In this document: one piece after another, positions 23,855 through 31,850 of the stretch
Numbering within the stretch: position 1 is the stretch's first letter
Layout: every line of letters starts with the position of its first letter
NCBI GenBank assembly: GCA_045604155.1
Contig: JAZUNN010000085.1
Location: 1 to 33,491, forward strand
DNA from: JAISGQ01 sp045604155
GTDB taxonomy: Bacteria; Bacillota; Clostridia; Oscillospirales; Acutalibacteraceae
Direction of reading: 5' to 3'
DNA length: 33,491 bases
Position numbers and translations under genes: made by a program
Notes under the pieces: model-generated
What the model saw: the letters and a program-made list of their open reading frames with translations, nothing else
What the model was told of the DNA's origin: nothing
Databases searched by the model: none

Positions 23855-23931
23855 CTCAAGGGAAAATTTCCCTTGAGCAGGGTTTAAGGGACGGAGTCCC
23901 TTGTGGGGTTTTAAGGGGTGAAACCCCTTAA
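23855..23931. repeat. Triple-hairpin intergenic palindromic repeat
   Basis: Three consecutive palindromes lie just after the MATE stop codon: 23855-23877 (11-bp arms around one A), 23886-23902 (7-bp arms, loop GGA) and 23911-23931 (8-bp arms, loop TGAAA). The linkers are short and G-rich (CAGGGTT, GTGGGGTT). The layout resembles dispersed REP-like elements in clostridial genomes, which I cannot check here. Only the following hairpin at 23947 has a T-run. Confidence 0.7.
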
Positions 23932-23946
23932 CTATCCATTCTCTCC

Positions 23947-23980
23947 AAAAGCCGTTTACCAAAACGGCTTTTATTTTTTT
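23947..23980 (+). terminator. Rho-independent terminator downstream of the MATE gene
   Basis: A 10-bp stem (23947-23956 with 23963-23972) with loop TACCAA is followed by A and seven T residues. Confidence 0.92.
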
Positions 23981-24001
23981 GCAAAAATTTTCAAAACTAT
24001 G

Positions 24002-24030
24002 TTGACAGACGACATATATCGTGATATGAT
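24002..24030 (+). promoter_or_regulatory. Promoter of the PadR operon
   Basis: TTGACA (24002-24007) and TATGAT (24025-24030) have a 17-base spacer. The spacer and the region just after the -10 are filled with inverted repeats, so the promoter is probably repressor-controlled. Confidence 0.85.
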
Positions 24031-24057
24031 AGTGTCGTCAGGCGACATATCGATATG
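24008..24057. promoter_or_regulatory. Candidate PadR operator: nested and tandem dyads over the promoter
   Basis: GACGACA (24008-24014) pairs with TGTCGTC (24033-24039), bracketing the -10. Inside it, ATATC-GT-GATAT occupies 24016-24027. A second site, the perfect palindrome CATATCGATATG, lies at 24046-24057 just after the predicted start point. Both sites share a CGACATAT left half and a GATATG right half. PadR proteins bind dyads overlapping their own promoters, and the encoded PadR is the obvious candidate ligand-responsive repressor. Confidence 0.7.
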
Positions 24058-24100
24058 CGACACAGCTTTGAAAAGAGTACATTATGAAAGGAAAATAAAA

Positions 24101-24316
24101 ATGAAAGCAAACAAATCCACAATATTCGCTTTACTAACCATCATCTGTTCACTTGTTCTTATGAATCTTGCAAATGTATCCGACAAGGTGCCTGATTCAT
24201 TTATTCATGTTTTCGGCATAATTTCACTTATCGGAGCAGGCTTGTGCATTTTTTTTACTGTCCGCTCCGCCTGCACACTGAAAGAGGAAAACAAAGAAAG
24301 GAATGACACAAAATGA
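24101..24316 (+). CDS. Small two-helix membrane protein, first gene of the PadR operon (71 aa)
   Basis: Two hydrophobic segments (about 7-25 and 37-57) are separated by a short loop containing SDKVPDSF. A charged tail (LKEENKERNDTK) ends the protein. No known family was recognised. The ATG at 24101 has GAAAGGA 8 bases upstream and lies downstream of the promoter; a longer in-frame start at 23918 would lie inside the repeat and terminator and is rejected. Its last codons overlap the PadR start by four bases (ATGA), so the two are translationally coupled. It may belong with the DUF2812 membrane protein encoded next but one. Confidence 0.8.
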   Translation: MKANKSTIFALLTIICSLVLMNLANVSDKVPDSFIHVFGIISLIGAGLCIFFTVRSACTLKEENKERNDTK

Positions 24317-24624
24317 AGAAAAGCGAGCCTATGTCCGAGAGCTATTATTACATTCTTCTCTGCCTTTCAAAGGGTGCAAGCCACGGCTACGGCATTATGC
24401 AGATGACCGAAAAGCTGTCGGGAGGAGATGTTAAAATCGGCTCGGGCACAATGTACGGAGCCACAACAAACATGATGAAAAAAGGCTGGATATGTGAAAT
24501 CATGTCCGATGAGCCCGGTGCAGAGCGAAAGAGACTTTACAGCCTGACTGAGGCAGGACGTGAGGCACTTAAAAACGAAATAGCCCGTCTTAAGAGAATG
24601 CTTGAGAGTGCGGAAGGGGAGTAA
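24313..24624 (+). CDS. PadR-family transcriptional regulator (103 aa)
   Basis: It is a short winged-helix regulator of the PadR type: YYYILLCLSKGASHGYGIMQ, then TMYGATTNMMKKGWI, then the wing (ERKRLYSLTEAGREAL). About 103 residues fits the compact PadR_s2-like subgroup, with only a short C-terminal dimerisation helix. PadR proteins usually repress a neighbouring transporter or membrane gene and respond to phenolics, drugs or envelope stress. The dyads at 24008-24057 are the probable autoregulatory site. The ATG at 24313 overlaps the previous stop; AAAGGA lies about 10 bases upstream. DUF2812 follows after 4 bp. Confidence 0.95.
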   Translation: MKKSEPMSESYYYILLCLSKGASHGYGIMQMTEKLSGGDVKIGSGTMYGATTNMMKKGWICEIMSDEPGAERKRLYSLTEAGREALKNEIARLKRMLESAEGE

Positions 24625-24628
24625 AATA

Positions 24629-25552
24629 ATGAAAAACTATAAGACAAGGGTCAGAATGTACGCTGCATGGAACTATCAGCGTGAGATTGACGACCTGAAC
24701 GAAATGAGCGAAAGGGGCTGGCAGCTTGTAAAGGGCGGACTTTTTTCCAGCCGATTTAAAAAGGACGACAGCATAAAATACCGCTATCAGCTTGACTATC
24801 AGCCCAAAATAGACGACAGACCCCGCTATGTGGAAAGCCACCGTGAGTTTGGCTGGGAGTATATAAACTCCACCTTCAACGGCTGGCATTATTTCCGCAA
24901 AGCATATGATCCCACACTGCCCGAAGAAGAATATGAGATATTCTCTGACCGTTCTTCTCTTAAGGAAATGAACGGCCGCTGGGTAAAGCTTGCAATCGTG
25001 CTGACAGTATTTTCTTCCCTCGTGCTGGCATTGCAGATTGTGCATCTGATATTGAATCCCATGCTGCCCACACTTTTTATGATGATTGCATATGCAGTTA
25101 TGACGGCGGTTTTCATCCGAGGCATAGCAGTTATGAAAAATCCCGACAGAAGCAAGAGAAAAGCCTTTGACAGAGTGCTTATCGTTGCATTTTTGATAAT
25201 AGTATTCGGCTCACTTATCGGCAGTTTCATACTGCAGGGAATGCGCCCGGGGAATAGCAGCAGTATGAATGCAGCACATATGGAGCCCATACCTGCACAG
25301 ACCGAGGAAGCACTTCTGTGGAATACCGTTGAAGTAAAATATAATGATAATTATTATATCGACACGGAAATAAAGGCAGACGCACCTGTTACAGTCAGCC
25401 TTCTTGATGAAGACGGCGAGGCTGTATACACCCTAAGCGGTACAGATGTCGCCGAAGACGACAGAAAAGTACGCCTTGAAAAGGGTGAATATAAATTATA
25501 TCTCTCCGATTTTGACGGCGGCGCACTGGATGTATATTTTGATATGGATTAA
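24629..25552 (+). CDS. DUF2812 membrane protein of the PadR operon (307 aa)
   Basis: Residues about 1-110 match the DUF2812 pattern (YAAWNYQREIDDLNEMSERGWQL in part, then YRYQLDY, GWEYI and WHYFRK). DUF2812 genes commonly follow a PadR gene in Firmicutes and are thought to be its regulatory partner or target. Three membrane helices follow (about 120-142, 146-168, 183-204). A beta-rich extracytoplasmic domain (about 225-307) ends the protein, with alternating hydrophobic strands such as PVTVSLLDEDGEAVYTL. That last domain is not part of the usual DUF2812 layout as I know it. The ATG at 24629 has GGGGAG about 6 bases upstream, inside the end of padR. Confidence 0.88.
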   Translation: MKNYKTRVRMYAAWNYQREIDDLNEMSERGWQLVKGGLFSSRFKKDDSIKYRYQLDYQPKIDDRPRYVESHREFGWEYINSTFNGWHYFRKAYDPTLPEEEYEIFSDRSSLKEMNGRWVKLAIVLTVFSSLVLALQIVHLILNPMLPTLFMMIAYAVMTAVFIRGIAVMKNPDRSKRKAFDRVLIVAFLIIVFGSLIGSFILQGMRPGNSSSMNAAHMEPIPAQTEEALLWNTVEVKYNDNYYIDTEIKADAPVTVSLLDEDGEAVYTLSGTDVAEDDRKVRLEKGEYKLYLSDFDGGALDVYFDMD

Positions 25553-25555
25553 TTG

Positions 25556-25588
25556 AAAAGAGCAGATGCAAAAAGCATCTGCTCTTTT
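25556..25588. terminator. Bidirectional terminator between the PadR operon and the nitroreductase gene
   Basis: A perfect 14-bp stem (25556-25569 with 25575-25588) has an A5 loop. The right arm ends in TTTT followed by ATTCTTT; on the other strand TTTTCAATT follows. The stem starts 4 bases after the TAA at 25550-25552. Confidence 0.9.
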
Positions 25589-25609
25589 ATTCTTTCTCAG
25601 CTTCAGTAT

Positions 25610-26200
25610 TCAGGACCGAAATTCCACAGTATCCTCTGCGCTTTTTCTCGGCCTCTGAGCAGGGGATTCATCCCCATATCCAAGGGCAATCGCACCGAGA
25701 AGCTGATGATCTGTGCCAAGGCAGGCGGTAAGCTCATCATAAGCATAGAATGTGTTTGCTATCCAGAGAGTACCAAGCCCAAGCTCATCTGCTTTCAGCA
25801 GCATATTTTCTATAGATGCACCAATAGAGAGAATATCGCAGATTTCCACAACACGGCTGTCGGCATCGCTCTCGGAATATGACATGGCATTTGTATTGAG
25901 GACAGCAATAATTACGGGTGCCTGCTCCATGACTTTAAGGGTGAATTTTGCATCGGCAAGTCCATTTTTGGAGTTGGGCAGACGGGGTGAGTCAGTTTCC
26001 TCTCTCTCAATGCCCTTTCTCATAGCATCAAGAAACTCCGCTCTGCTTTTATCGGTCAGAACAATATATTTCCAGGGCTGTCTGTTTTTGGCAGAGGGAG
26101 CCATGCGGGCAGCATCAATAATCTGCTCAATGAGCTCTTTCGGCACAGCCTTATCGGAGTATTTTCTAATGCTTCGTCTTGAATAAATTGCATCACCCAT
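25610..26200 (-). CDS. Nitroreductase-family FMN oxidoreductase (196 aa)
   Basis: It is a probable NAD(P)H-dependent flavoprotein of the nitroreductase superfamily. Visible motifs are the N-terminal RRSIRKYSD FMN-phosphate segment, ARMAPSAKNRQPW, the central GASIENMLLKADELGLGTLWI helix region (in part), and ALGYGDE with the RPRK end. Length is normal for the short subfamily. The physiological substrate is not predictable and could be a quinone, nitro compound or flavin. AGAGGTGAG lies upstream of the ATG, within the 14 bp after the recG stop. It is therefore probably the last gene of the recG transcript, ending at the hairpin at 25556-25588. Confidence 0.94.
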   Translation of the reverse strand: MGDAIYSRRSIRKYSDKAVPKELIEQIIDAARMAPSAKNRQPWKYIVLTDKSRAEFLDAMRKGIEREETDSPRLPNSKNGLADAKFTLKVMEQAPVIIAVLNTNAMSYSESDADSRVVEICDILSIGASIENMLLKADELGLGTLWIANTFYAYDELTACLGTDHQLLGAIALGYGDESPAQRPRKSAEDTVEFRS

Positions 26201-26214
26201 GGTTATCTCACCTC

Positions 26215-28269
26215 TTAATACGTTATGCTTTCGCCTATCATAGCTTCGACTCTCGCTTTAAGCGCAGAATGCTCAGGTTTTTCAAGCAGAGGGTCTGCTT
26301 CGGTGATTTTCAGCGCATCCGCCTGGGCGACAGCAAACATTCTGGTGTCCATGGCAAGGTCTGCAAGCTTTGCGTCACCTGAAAGACCGCTCTGACGCTG
26401 ACCGAAAAACTCGCCTGGACCACGCTGTTTAAGGTCCTCAGAAGCAATGACAAAGCCGTCGTTGGTGCTTTTCATTATGTTGAATCTCGCCACGGCTTCC
26501 TCGTTTGTAAAGTCGCTTATAAGAATACAGTGGGACTTGTACTGTCCTCTGCCAACTCGTCCTCTCAGCTGGTGCAGCTGGGAAAGACCGAATCGCTCGG
26601 CGTTTTCTATTACCATAAGCACTGCGTTGGGTACATTCACACCTACTTCAACAACAGTTGTTGCAACAAGAAGCTGAATTTTTCCCGAGGCAAAGTCACG
26701 CATTACCTCGTCCTTTTCAGCGCCTGACAGCTTGCCGTGAAGAAGTCCCACAGTATAGCCTCTGAAAGCACCCTTCTGAAGCCGGTCGGCATAGGCGACA
26801 GCAGAAGCAAGCTCGTTTGACTCATCTTCGCTTTCCTCAACCAGCGGGCAGACGATATAAGCCTGCCTGCCTTCGTCGAGATGCTTCTTTACAAAATTAT
26901 AGGCTCGCTCACGTTTTCCGCTGTCAATGTGATAGGTGTCAACCTTCTGCCTGCCTGCAGGCAGCTCGTTGAGAACAGACACATCAAGATCACCGTAGAC
27001 AATCAGGGCAAGGGTGCGGGGAATAGGCGTTGCGCTCATGACAAACATATGGGGATTATTGCCCTTTTCACTCAGTGCCGCACGCTGCCTGACTCCGAAA
27101 CGGTGCTGCTCGTCGGTTATTACCAGAGCAAGATTTTTAAACTCCACCTTATCCGAAATCAGCGCATGAGTGCCTATGACAAGGTCACACAGACCCGTTG
27201 CAAGCTCGTCGTATATCCTGCGCTTTTCAGACATTTTAAGTGAGCCCGTCAGCAGACGCACTCTGATTCCAGCAGGCTCAAGAAGCTCTGCAAGAGAATG
27301 ATAATGCTGCTCGGCAAGTATTTCCGTAGGTGCCATAAGCGCACTCTGCATTCCGTTTTTTGCGGTGCAGTAGCACAGTGCCGCCGCAACAGCGGTCTTG
27401 CCCGAGCCTACATCGCCCTGAAGCAGTCTGCTCATGGGATATTCGCCTTCCGTCATGTCCCTGACCGCATCCTTTACGGCACGGCGCTGGGCATTGGTGG
27501 GAGCAAAGGGCAGGAGTGAGAAAAATTCATCTGAAAAGTCCTTTTCAAGGTGCAGTGCTGTCTGTTTTCTGTTTTTGCCTTTCAGCCGGAAAAGAGCAAG
27601 CTGTAAAATCAGAAGCTCCTCGTAAACCAGCCTGTCACGGCATAATTTCAGATGCTCCGTATCCTTTGGTCGGTGAATCCCACGGACAGCGTCGTGAAGG
27701 GAGCAGAGATTATGCTCACTGAGAAGACTTCGGGGAATGGGGTCGGGGAAGCTTTCTTCATTTACAAGCTTCAGAGCATTATGTACAGTCTGCGAAATAA
27801 AACGTGAAGTCAGGTCGGCACTCTGTCTGTAAATGGGGTCAAGAGTGTCGGCTGCATCTGCAGCCCTGAATTTTGGCGAGGTCATTTCGGGGTATCTGAA
27901 GGAAAAATTTATACGACCTCTGAAAAGATAGGTTTTCCCTTTGTAAAGAAGGGATTTTATATACTGATTATTGAAGAAGGTAATGCGGAAATGCACACCG
28001 TTTTCGTCGCAGGCGGTGGCAGAATAGATGGTCATGCCCTTTCGCACAAACCGGGTTGAAATCTCCGAAGTCACAACAGCACGGATAGTGGGAATCTCAA
28101 AGGGATTTGCGTTTTCGAGAGTCCCTGACTGCGACCAGTCCTCATAGGTACGGGGATAATAGCGCAGAAGAGCCCCGACGGTTGCAGAGCCCAGCAGCTT
28201 TGCAAGCTGCCCGGCACGTTTTTCGCCAACGCCCTTTATATTTCTTATATCCATATTGTCGAGCAGCAT
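26215..28269 (-). CDS. recG: ATP-dependent DNA helicase RecG (684 aa)
   Basis: RecG remodels stalled replication forks and Holliday junctions. The N-terminal wedge/OB region (about 1-150) starts with a helix-hairpin-helix-like IKGVGEKRAGQLAKLLG. Helicase motifs follow: Walker A GDVGSGKT (285-292), DEQH box (386-389), SATPIPRTL, and the C-terminal ATTVVEVGVNVPNA and QLRGRVGRG motifs with the RecG-specific RGPGEFFGQRQSG element. Length matches RecG (about 680-690). The ATG at 28267-28269 has a near-perfect SD, AAAGGAGG. It lies downstream of fakA/yloV, an order also found in Bacillus (yloV ... recG), though a hairpin separates them here. Confidence 0.98.
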   Translation of the reverse strand: MLLDNMDIRNIKGVGEKRAGQLAKLLGSATVGALLRYYPRTYEDWSQSGTLENANPFEIPTIRAVVTSEISTRFVRKGMTIYSATACDENGVHFRITFFNNQYIKSLLYKGKTYLFRGRINFSFRYPEMTSPKFRAADAADTLDPIYRQSADLTSRFISQTVHNALKLVNEESFPDPIPRSLLSEHNLCSLHDAVRGIHRPKDTEHLKLCRDRLVYEELLILQLALFRLKGKNRKQTALHLEKDFSDEFFSLLPFAPTNAQRRAVKDAVRDMTEGEYPMSRLLQGDVGSGKTAVAAALCYCTAKNGMQSALMAPTEILAEQHYHSLAELLEPAGIRVRLLTGSLKMSEKRRIYDELATGLCDLVIGTHALISDKVEFKNLALVITDEQHRFGVRQRAALSEKGNNPHMFVMSATPIPRTLALIVYGDLDVSVLNELPAGRQKVDTYHIDSGKRERAYNFVKKHLDEGRQAYIVCPLVEESEDESNELASAVAYADRLQKGAFRGYTVGLLHGKLSGAEKDEVMRDFASGKIQLLVATTVVEVGVNVPNAVLMVIENAERFGLSQLHQLRGRVGRGQYKSHCILISDFTNEEAVARFNIMKSTNDGFVIASEDLKQRGPGEFFGQRQSGLSGDAKLADLAMDTRMFAVAQADALKITEADPLLEKPEHSALKARVEAMIGESITY

Positions 28270-28303
28270 ATCTTAACCTCCTTTGAAAAAAGCCGTTATA
28301 CAA

Positions 28304-28339
28304 ATTTTCGGTTACATAGAAGCCTATGTAACCGAAAAT
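28304..28339 (-). terminator. Hairpin terminator between fakA and recG
   Basis: A perfect 16-bp stem (28304-28319 with 28324-28339) with a 4-base loop lies 20 bases after the fakA stop. On the - strand it is followed by TTGTATAACGGC and then TTTTTT. No separate recG promoter was clear, so this may be a partial terminator that tunes recG expression. Confidence 0.75.
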
Positions 28340-28360
28340 CAAAGTTCATATTATTTCTTA

Positions 28361-30010
28361 TTATTCTACAGAGAGAATGTAGTGGTAAACAGGCTGACCG
28401 CCGTTGATGAGGGTAACTTCCTCAAAGCTGCGGCTGATCTTCTTTGCCTTTGCCTCGATGAGCATACGAGCTTCTTCAGCCTGATCATCGGTAATGCCTT
28501 CACCGTAGATAAGGGTGAGGAAAGAGGTGTCCTTGGTTACCATCTGCTTAACGATCTTGACAAGAGCCTTGGTGGGATCCTTCTCGGTGAGAGAAAGCTT
28601 GCCATTTACAAGACCGAGGATTTCGCCTTCCTTGATCTTGTGACCGTCGAACTCGCTGTCACGTGCAGCGAAGGTTACCTGACCGCAGCCGACCTTCTTT
28701 GCAGCCTCGAACATATCGACGCTGTTGGTGTCTGCATCGTTCTCGGGATCGTAAGCCAGCATAGCGGCAAGACCCTGGGGAATGGTTCTTGTGGGAAGAA
28801 CAACGATACGGCGATCTGCAAGAGGCACAGCCTGCTCAGCAGCCATGATGATGTTCTTGTTGTTGGGAAGAACGAAAACTGTTGCAGCGGGAGTAGCCTG
28901 AACAGCTGCAAGGATGTCATCGGTAGAGGGGTTCATGGTCTGACCGCCGGAAACAACGTTCTCGCAGCCGAGATCATTGAAGAGGGACTTGAGTCCGTCG
29001 CCTGCTGCAACTGCAACGAAGCCGATTTCACCTTCAACAGGATCAACCTTTTCAAACTTCTTCTGGGTGGAAGCACCGCCCTTAGCCTTGTTCTGAGCAC
29101 GCATATTCTCGATCTTGGAGGAAACGAGTGCGCCGTACTCAAGACCGTGGGTGATAGCATCGCCGGGAGCCTCGGTATGAACGTGAACCTTAACGATCTC
29201 ATCATCGTCAACAACAACTACGCAGTCGCCGATGGTTTCGAGATATGCACGGAGCTCGAGAGGATCCTTATCGTTTTCCTTCTCAACGATGAACTCGGTG
29301 CAGTAGGTGAAGTTGATCTCCTCATCAAACTGGGAGATAACGTTGGAGAAATTATCAACACTTGCCTCAGAGGGAGTGCCTGCCTCAGCCTCGACGATAA
29401 CGCCGTCACGGAAAACAGACTGCATACCTCTGAAAATGATGCAGATACCCTTGCCGCCTGCGTCAACAACGCCTGCACGCTTGAGGACGGGAAGGAGTTC
29501 GGGGGTGGTTTCAAGAGCTTCTTCTGCTGCGATGCAGACCTCATCCCATACATAGTTGGGCTTATTGCGAGCGAGGACAGCAGCACGTGCACGCTCGGAA
29601 GCAACACGTGAAACGGTGAGGATGGTGCCTTCGGTGGGCTTCATGACGGCCTTGTAAGCAGCTTCTACACCAAGGGTGAGAGCGGAAGCAAGGTCAGAGC
29701 CGTCTGCTTCGGTAAGACCCTTGAGACCCTTTGAAAAGCCCCTGAAGAGAAGGGAGGTGATAACGCCGGAGTTGCCTCGGGCACCACGGAGAATAGCAGA
29801 GGCAGCTCTGTCAGCAACGGTTGTGACATCAACATCATCGCCGAGGGTCATCATTTCCTTGCGAGCAGCACCCATGGTAAGGGACATATTTGTACCGGTA
29901 TCTCCGTCGGGTACGGGGAAGACGTTGAGCTCGTCAACACGCTGTCTGTTGTTTTCGATAGCGTTAGCGCCGGAAATAATGGCGTCTCTCAGGACACTTC
30001 CTTTGATCAC
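28361..30010 (-). CDS. fakA: DAK2-domain fatty acid kinase subunit FakA / YloV (549 aa)
   Basis: FakA phosphorylates fatty acids held by FakB (DegV-type) proteins, feeding exogenous fatty acids into phospholipid synthesis. The N-terminal DAK2/DhaL domain (about 1-200) has the nucleotide- and Mg-binding DGDTGTNM (35-42), ILRGARGNSGVI and GVVDAGGKG motifs. A middle domain contains VHVHTEAPGDAI, and the C-terminal DegV-like region (about 330-549) ends HYILSVE. Length is normal (about 550). The start is a GTG at 30008-30010, supported by AGGAG (30020-30024) 9 bases upstream. The DUF322/Asp23 gene often upstream (yloU) is not present; a binding lipoprotein gene lies there instead. Confidence 0.95.
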   Translation of the reverse strand: MIKGSVLRDAIISGANAIENNRQRVDELNVFPVPDGDTGTNMSLTMGAARKEMMTLGDDVDVTTVADRAASAILRGARGNSGVITSLLFRGFSKGLKGLTEADGSDLASALTLGVEAAYKAVMKPTEGTILTVSRVASERARAAVLARNKPNYVWDEVCIAAEEALETTPELLPVLKRAGVVDAGGKGICIIFRGMQSVFRDGVIVEAEAGTPSEASVDNFSNVISQFDEEINFTYCTEFIVEKENDKDPLELRAYLETIGDCVVVVDDDEIVKVHVHTEAPGDAITHGLEYGALVSSKIENMRAQNKAKGGASTQKKFEKVDPVEGEIGFVAVAAGDGLKSLFNDLGCENVVSGGQTMNPSTDDILAAVQATPAATVFVLPNNKNIIMAAEQAVPLADRRIVVLPTRTIPQGLAAMLAYDPENDADTNSVDMFEAAKKVGCGQVTFAARDSEFDGHKIKEGEILGLVNGKLSLTEKDPTKALVKIVKQMVTKDTSFLTLIYGEGITDDQAEEARMLIEAKAKKISRSFEEVTLINGGQPVYHYILSVE

Positions 30011-30118
30011 AATACAACACTCCTAAAAAAGAAAATAACTTTTTAAATAACAAAAAGCGAATAATCCGATATGGAATATTAGATGAACATCACTCAGATA
30101 AATCCGAAGATTGCACAT

Positions 30119-30148
30119 ATTATAACACAGACCGAAGGTCTTTTACAA
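30119..30148 (-). promoter_or_regulatory. Promoter of fakA with a dyad in the spacer
   Basis: On the - strand TTGTAA (30143-30148) and TATAAT (30119-30124) are 18 bases apart. The spacer contains an inverted repeat, AGACC-TTC-GGTCT, at 30129-30141. Transcription would start near 30112, leaving a leader of about 100 bases. Confidence 0.7.
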
Positions 30149-30225
30149 TGCACCTACTTCAAGGAAATGATGGTGATATTAAAAGTATTATGTGAAAATT
30201 GCACAATAGAACGTGCTTATTTACC

Positions 30226-31845
30226 CTATCCGGATACTGTTTCACCATCTTCACTTACTGTAACCGCCGTGACCGTCCAGTTGCCCATACCATAGAATGG
30301 GTCGGACTCAGAAATATGCATTTCCGCATTGACCGAGCGGCTGAAGCACACCATGCCCTGACGGTGGCAGATGGGGATAAAGGGCATATTTGCATCAAAT
30401 GCGTTGAGGTAGTCAGCCAGATTTCCCTTTCCGGATTTCCATGCACTGTGGGCGGTGTTGAGGGTGTCAAATTCAAAGCCGGTATAAAGACCGCTGTTTG
30501 AAGTGAAGAGGGGAGAAAAGTCCATGTTGTTGAGAAGTGCATACTCTCCCACATAAAGCTGATAATTGCCTGCAGCAATATTTGTGGCAAGGTCTGAAGA
30601 TGACACTTCGTTTATGGTTGTTCCGATTCCCACGGCGGAAAGCTGCTTTGCAGCGGTGTTTGCGGCTGCAAGATGCTGTGCATTGTCGCCTGAAACGAGA
30701 ATGGAGAAGGACAGATAGTTTCCGAGACTGTCATACATATAACCGTTTTCGTCGGTATTTACGTAGCCTGCATTGGAAAGGAGGAATTTGGCGCTGGAGG
30801 GGTCGTCCACTGTCAGACCGGACTCAAGAGCCGCAGCAGCGGTGAAGGAGGATGTTATGGGACCTGTTGCGGCGATGGCTCTGCCGCCGAAGGCCTTGGT
30901 GGCAATCTCCTCACGGTTTAAAGCATAGCTGAGAGCGGTGCGTATATCTATGTTGTAAAGCCTTGTATCGTTGGTGTTTACACCCATATATATAAGGTTA
31001 TTTACATCATAGGTGGAATAGTTTGCATTTATTCTGCTGGGGTATCCGTCACGCAGGTCGGTGATAAAATAGGAAATGGTACCTATCTCGATACTGTGTA
31101 CGATACTTTCGACAGTAGGCATTGCGTTGAGTGAGATTCTCTCGATAGAGGTGGAGTCGGGATTGTACCAGCGGTTGTTGCGCTCAAGGAAAATACCCAG
31201 GTCCTCATCGGAGATATATACATACTTGCCGCTGCCGATGGGCATTGCACCGCCTGCATCACTTTCAATCTTTATGATTGGAATATCAAGGAGCATATAT
31301 GCAAAGGGGTCATATTCACCGATGGTAAAATGCAGTGTGTTGCCGTTTACGACAACGCTCTTGAAGTTTTCAAGCTGAGCGGCATATTTGGATTTTGAAC
31401 GCTTTGCCACATAGAAGGAATACTCAACATCCCTTGCGGTAAGGGGAGTGCCGTCGGAAAATACCAGACCGTCACGTACGACGACGGTAATATCACGACC
31501 TTCCTGAGAGATGCTTCTTGCAACAACGGGCTGAACTTCATATTCCTCATCAAGGACCATTAGCTTGTCAAAAATGAGAGCAGATACCGCCGCATTGAGG
31601 GAGGAAGTTGCACGGTAGGGGTTGAGAGAATCGTTTCGTGAATAGGCAAGAGCAAAGTTGGCCTGCACTGTATTGAAAAGTGAGATGTTTGCCGAGCTTG
31701 CGGTGGGGATGTCCAGATTGCCGTACAGCTCATCGTGGAGAGCCTGCTTTTCGGCATCGTAAGAGGATTTTCCGCAGGCTGCGGTGAGAAGCACCAGTAC
31801 AGCCACAAGCAGTGCAGGAATCAGTTTGAGCAAATGTTTTTTCAT
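30226..31845 (-). CDS. Peptide/nickel-type ABC transporter substrate-binding lipoprotein (539 aa)
   Basis: It is a family 5 extracellular solute-binding protein (DppA/OppA/NikA type) expected to bind peptides or similar ligands outside the membrane. The signal peptide ends in a lipobox (LTAAC, Cys24). The mature protein shows the family pattern: SLNPYRATSSL near the ligand cleft, VVRDGLVFSDGTPLTARDVEYS, then IRTALSYALNREEI. The ATG at 31843-31845 is only 5 bp after the tex stop, with GGCGGA overlapping the end of tex, so translation is coupled. No permease or ATPase genes are in the window, so it is an orphan binding protein that must share a transporter encoded elsewhere or act in sensing. 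Confidence 0.94.
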   Translation of the reverse strand: MKKHLLKLIPALLVAVLVLLTAACGKSSYDAEKQALHDELYGNLDIPTASSANISLFNTVQANFALAYSRNDSLNPYRATSSLNAAVSALIFDKLMVLDEEYEVQPVVARSISQEGRDITVVVRDGLVFSDGTPLTARDVEYSFYVAKRSKSKYAAQLENFKSVVVNGNTLHFTIGEYDPFAYMLLDIPIIKIESDAGGAMPIGSGKYVYISDEDLGIFLERNNRWYNPDSTSIERISLNAMPTVESIVHSIEIGTISYFITDLRDGYPSRINANYSTYDVNNLIYMGVNTNDTRLYNIDIRTALSYALNREEIATKAFGGRAIAATGPITSSFTAAAALESGLTVDDPSSAKFLLSNAGYVNTDENGYMYDSLGNYLSFSILVSGDNAQHLAAANTAAKQLSAVGIGTTINEVSSSDLATNIAAGNYQLYVGEYALLNNMDFSPLFTSNSGLYTGFEFDTLNTAHSAWKSGKGNLADYLNAFDANMPFIPICHRQGMVCFSRSVNAEMHISESDPFYGMGNWTVTAVTVSEDGETVSG

Positions 31846-31850
31846 TTATA

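Noticed and set aside
23918..24100. Upstream extension of the first gene of the PadR operon
   Set aside because: It would start inside the palindromic repeat, cross a terminator, and precede the promoter that drives the operon.
28283..29611. A 442-codon + strand frame antisense to fakA
   Set aside because: The sense strand is unambiguous fakA, and the frame begins inside the hairpin downstream of it.
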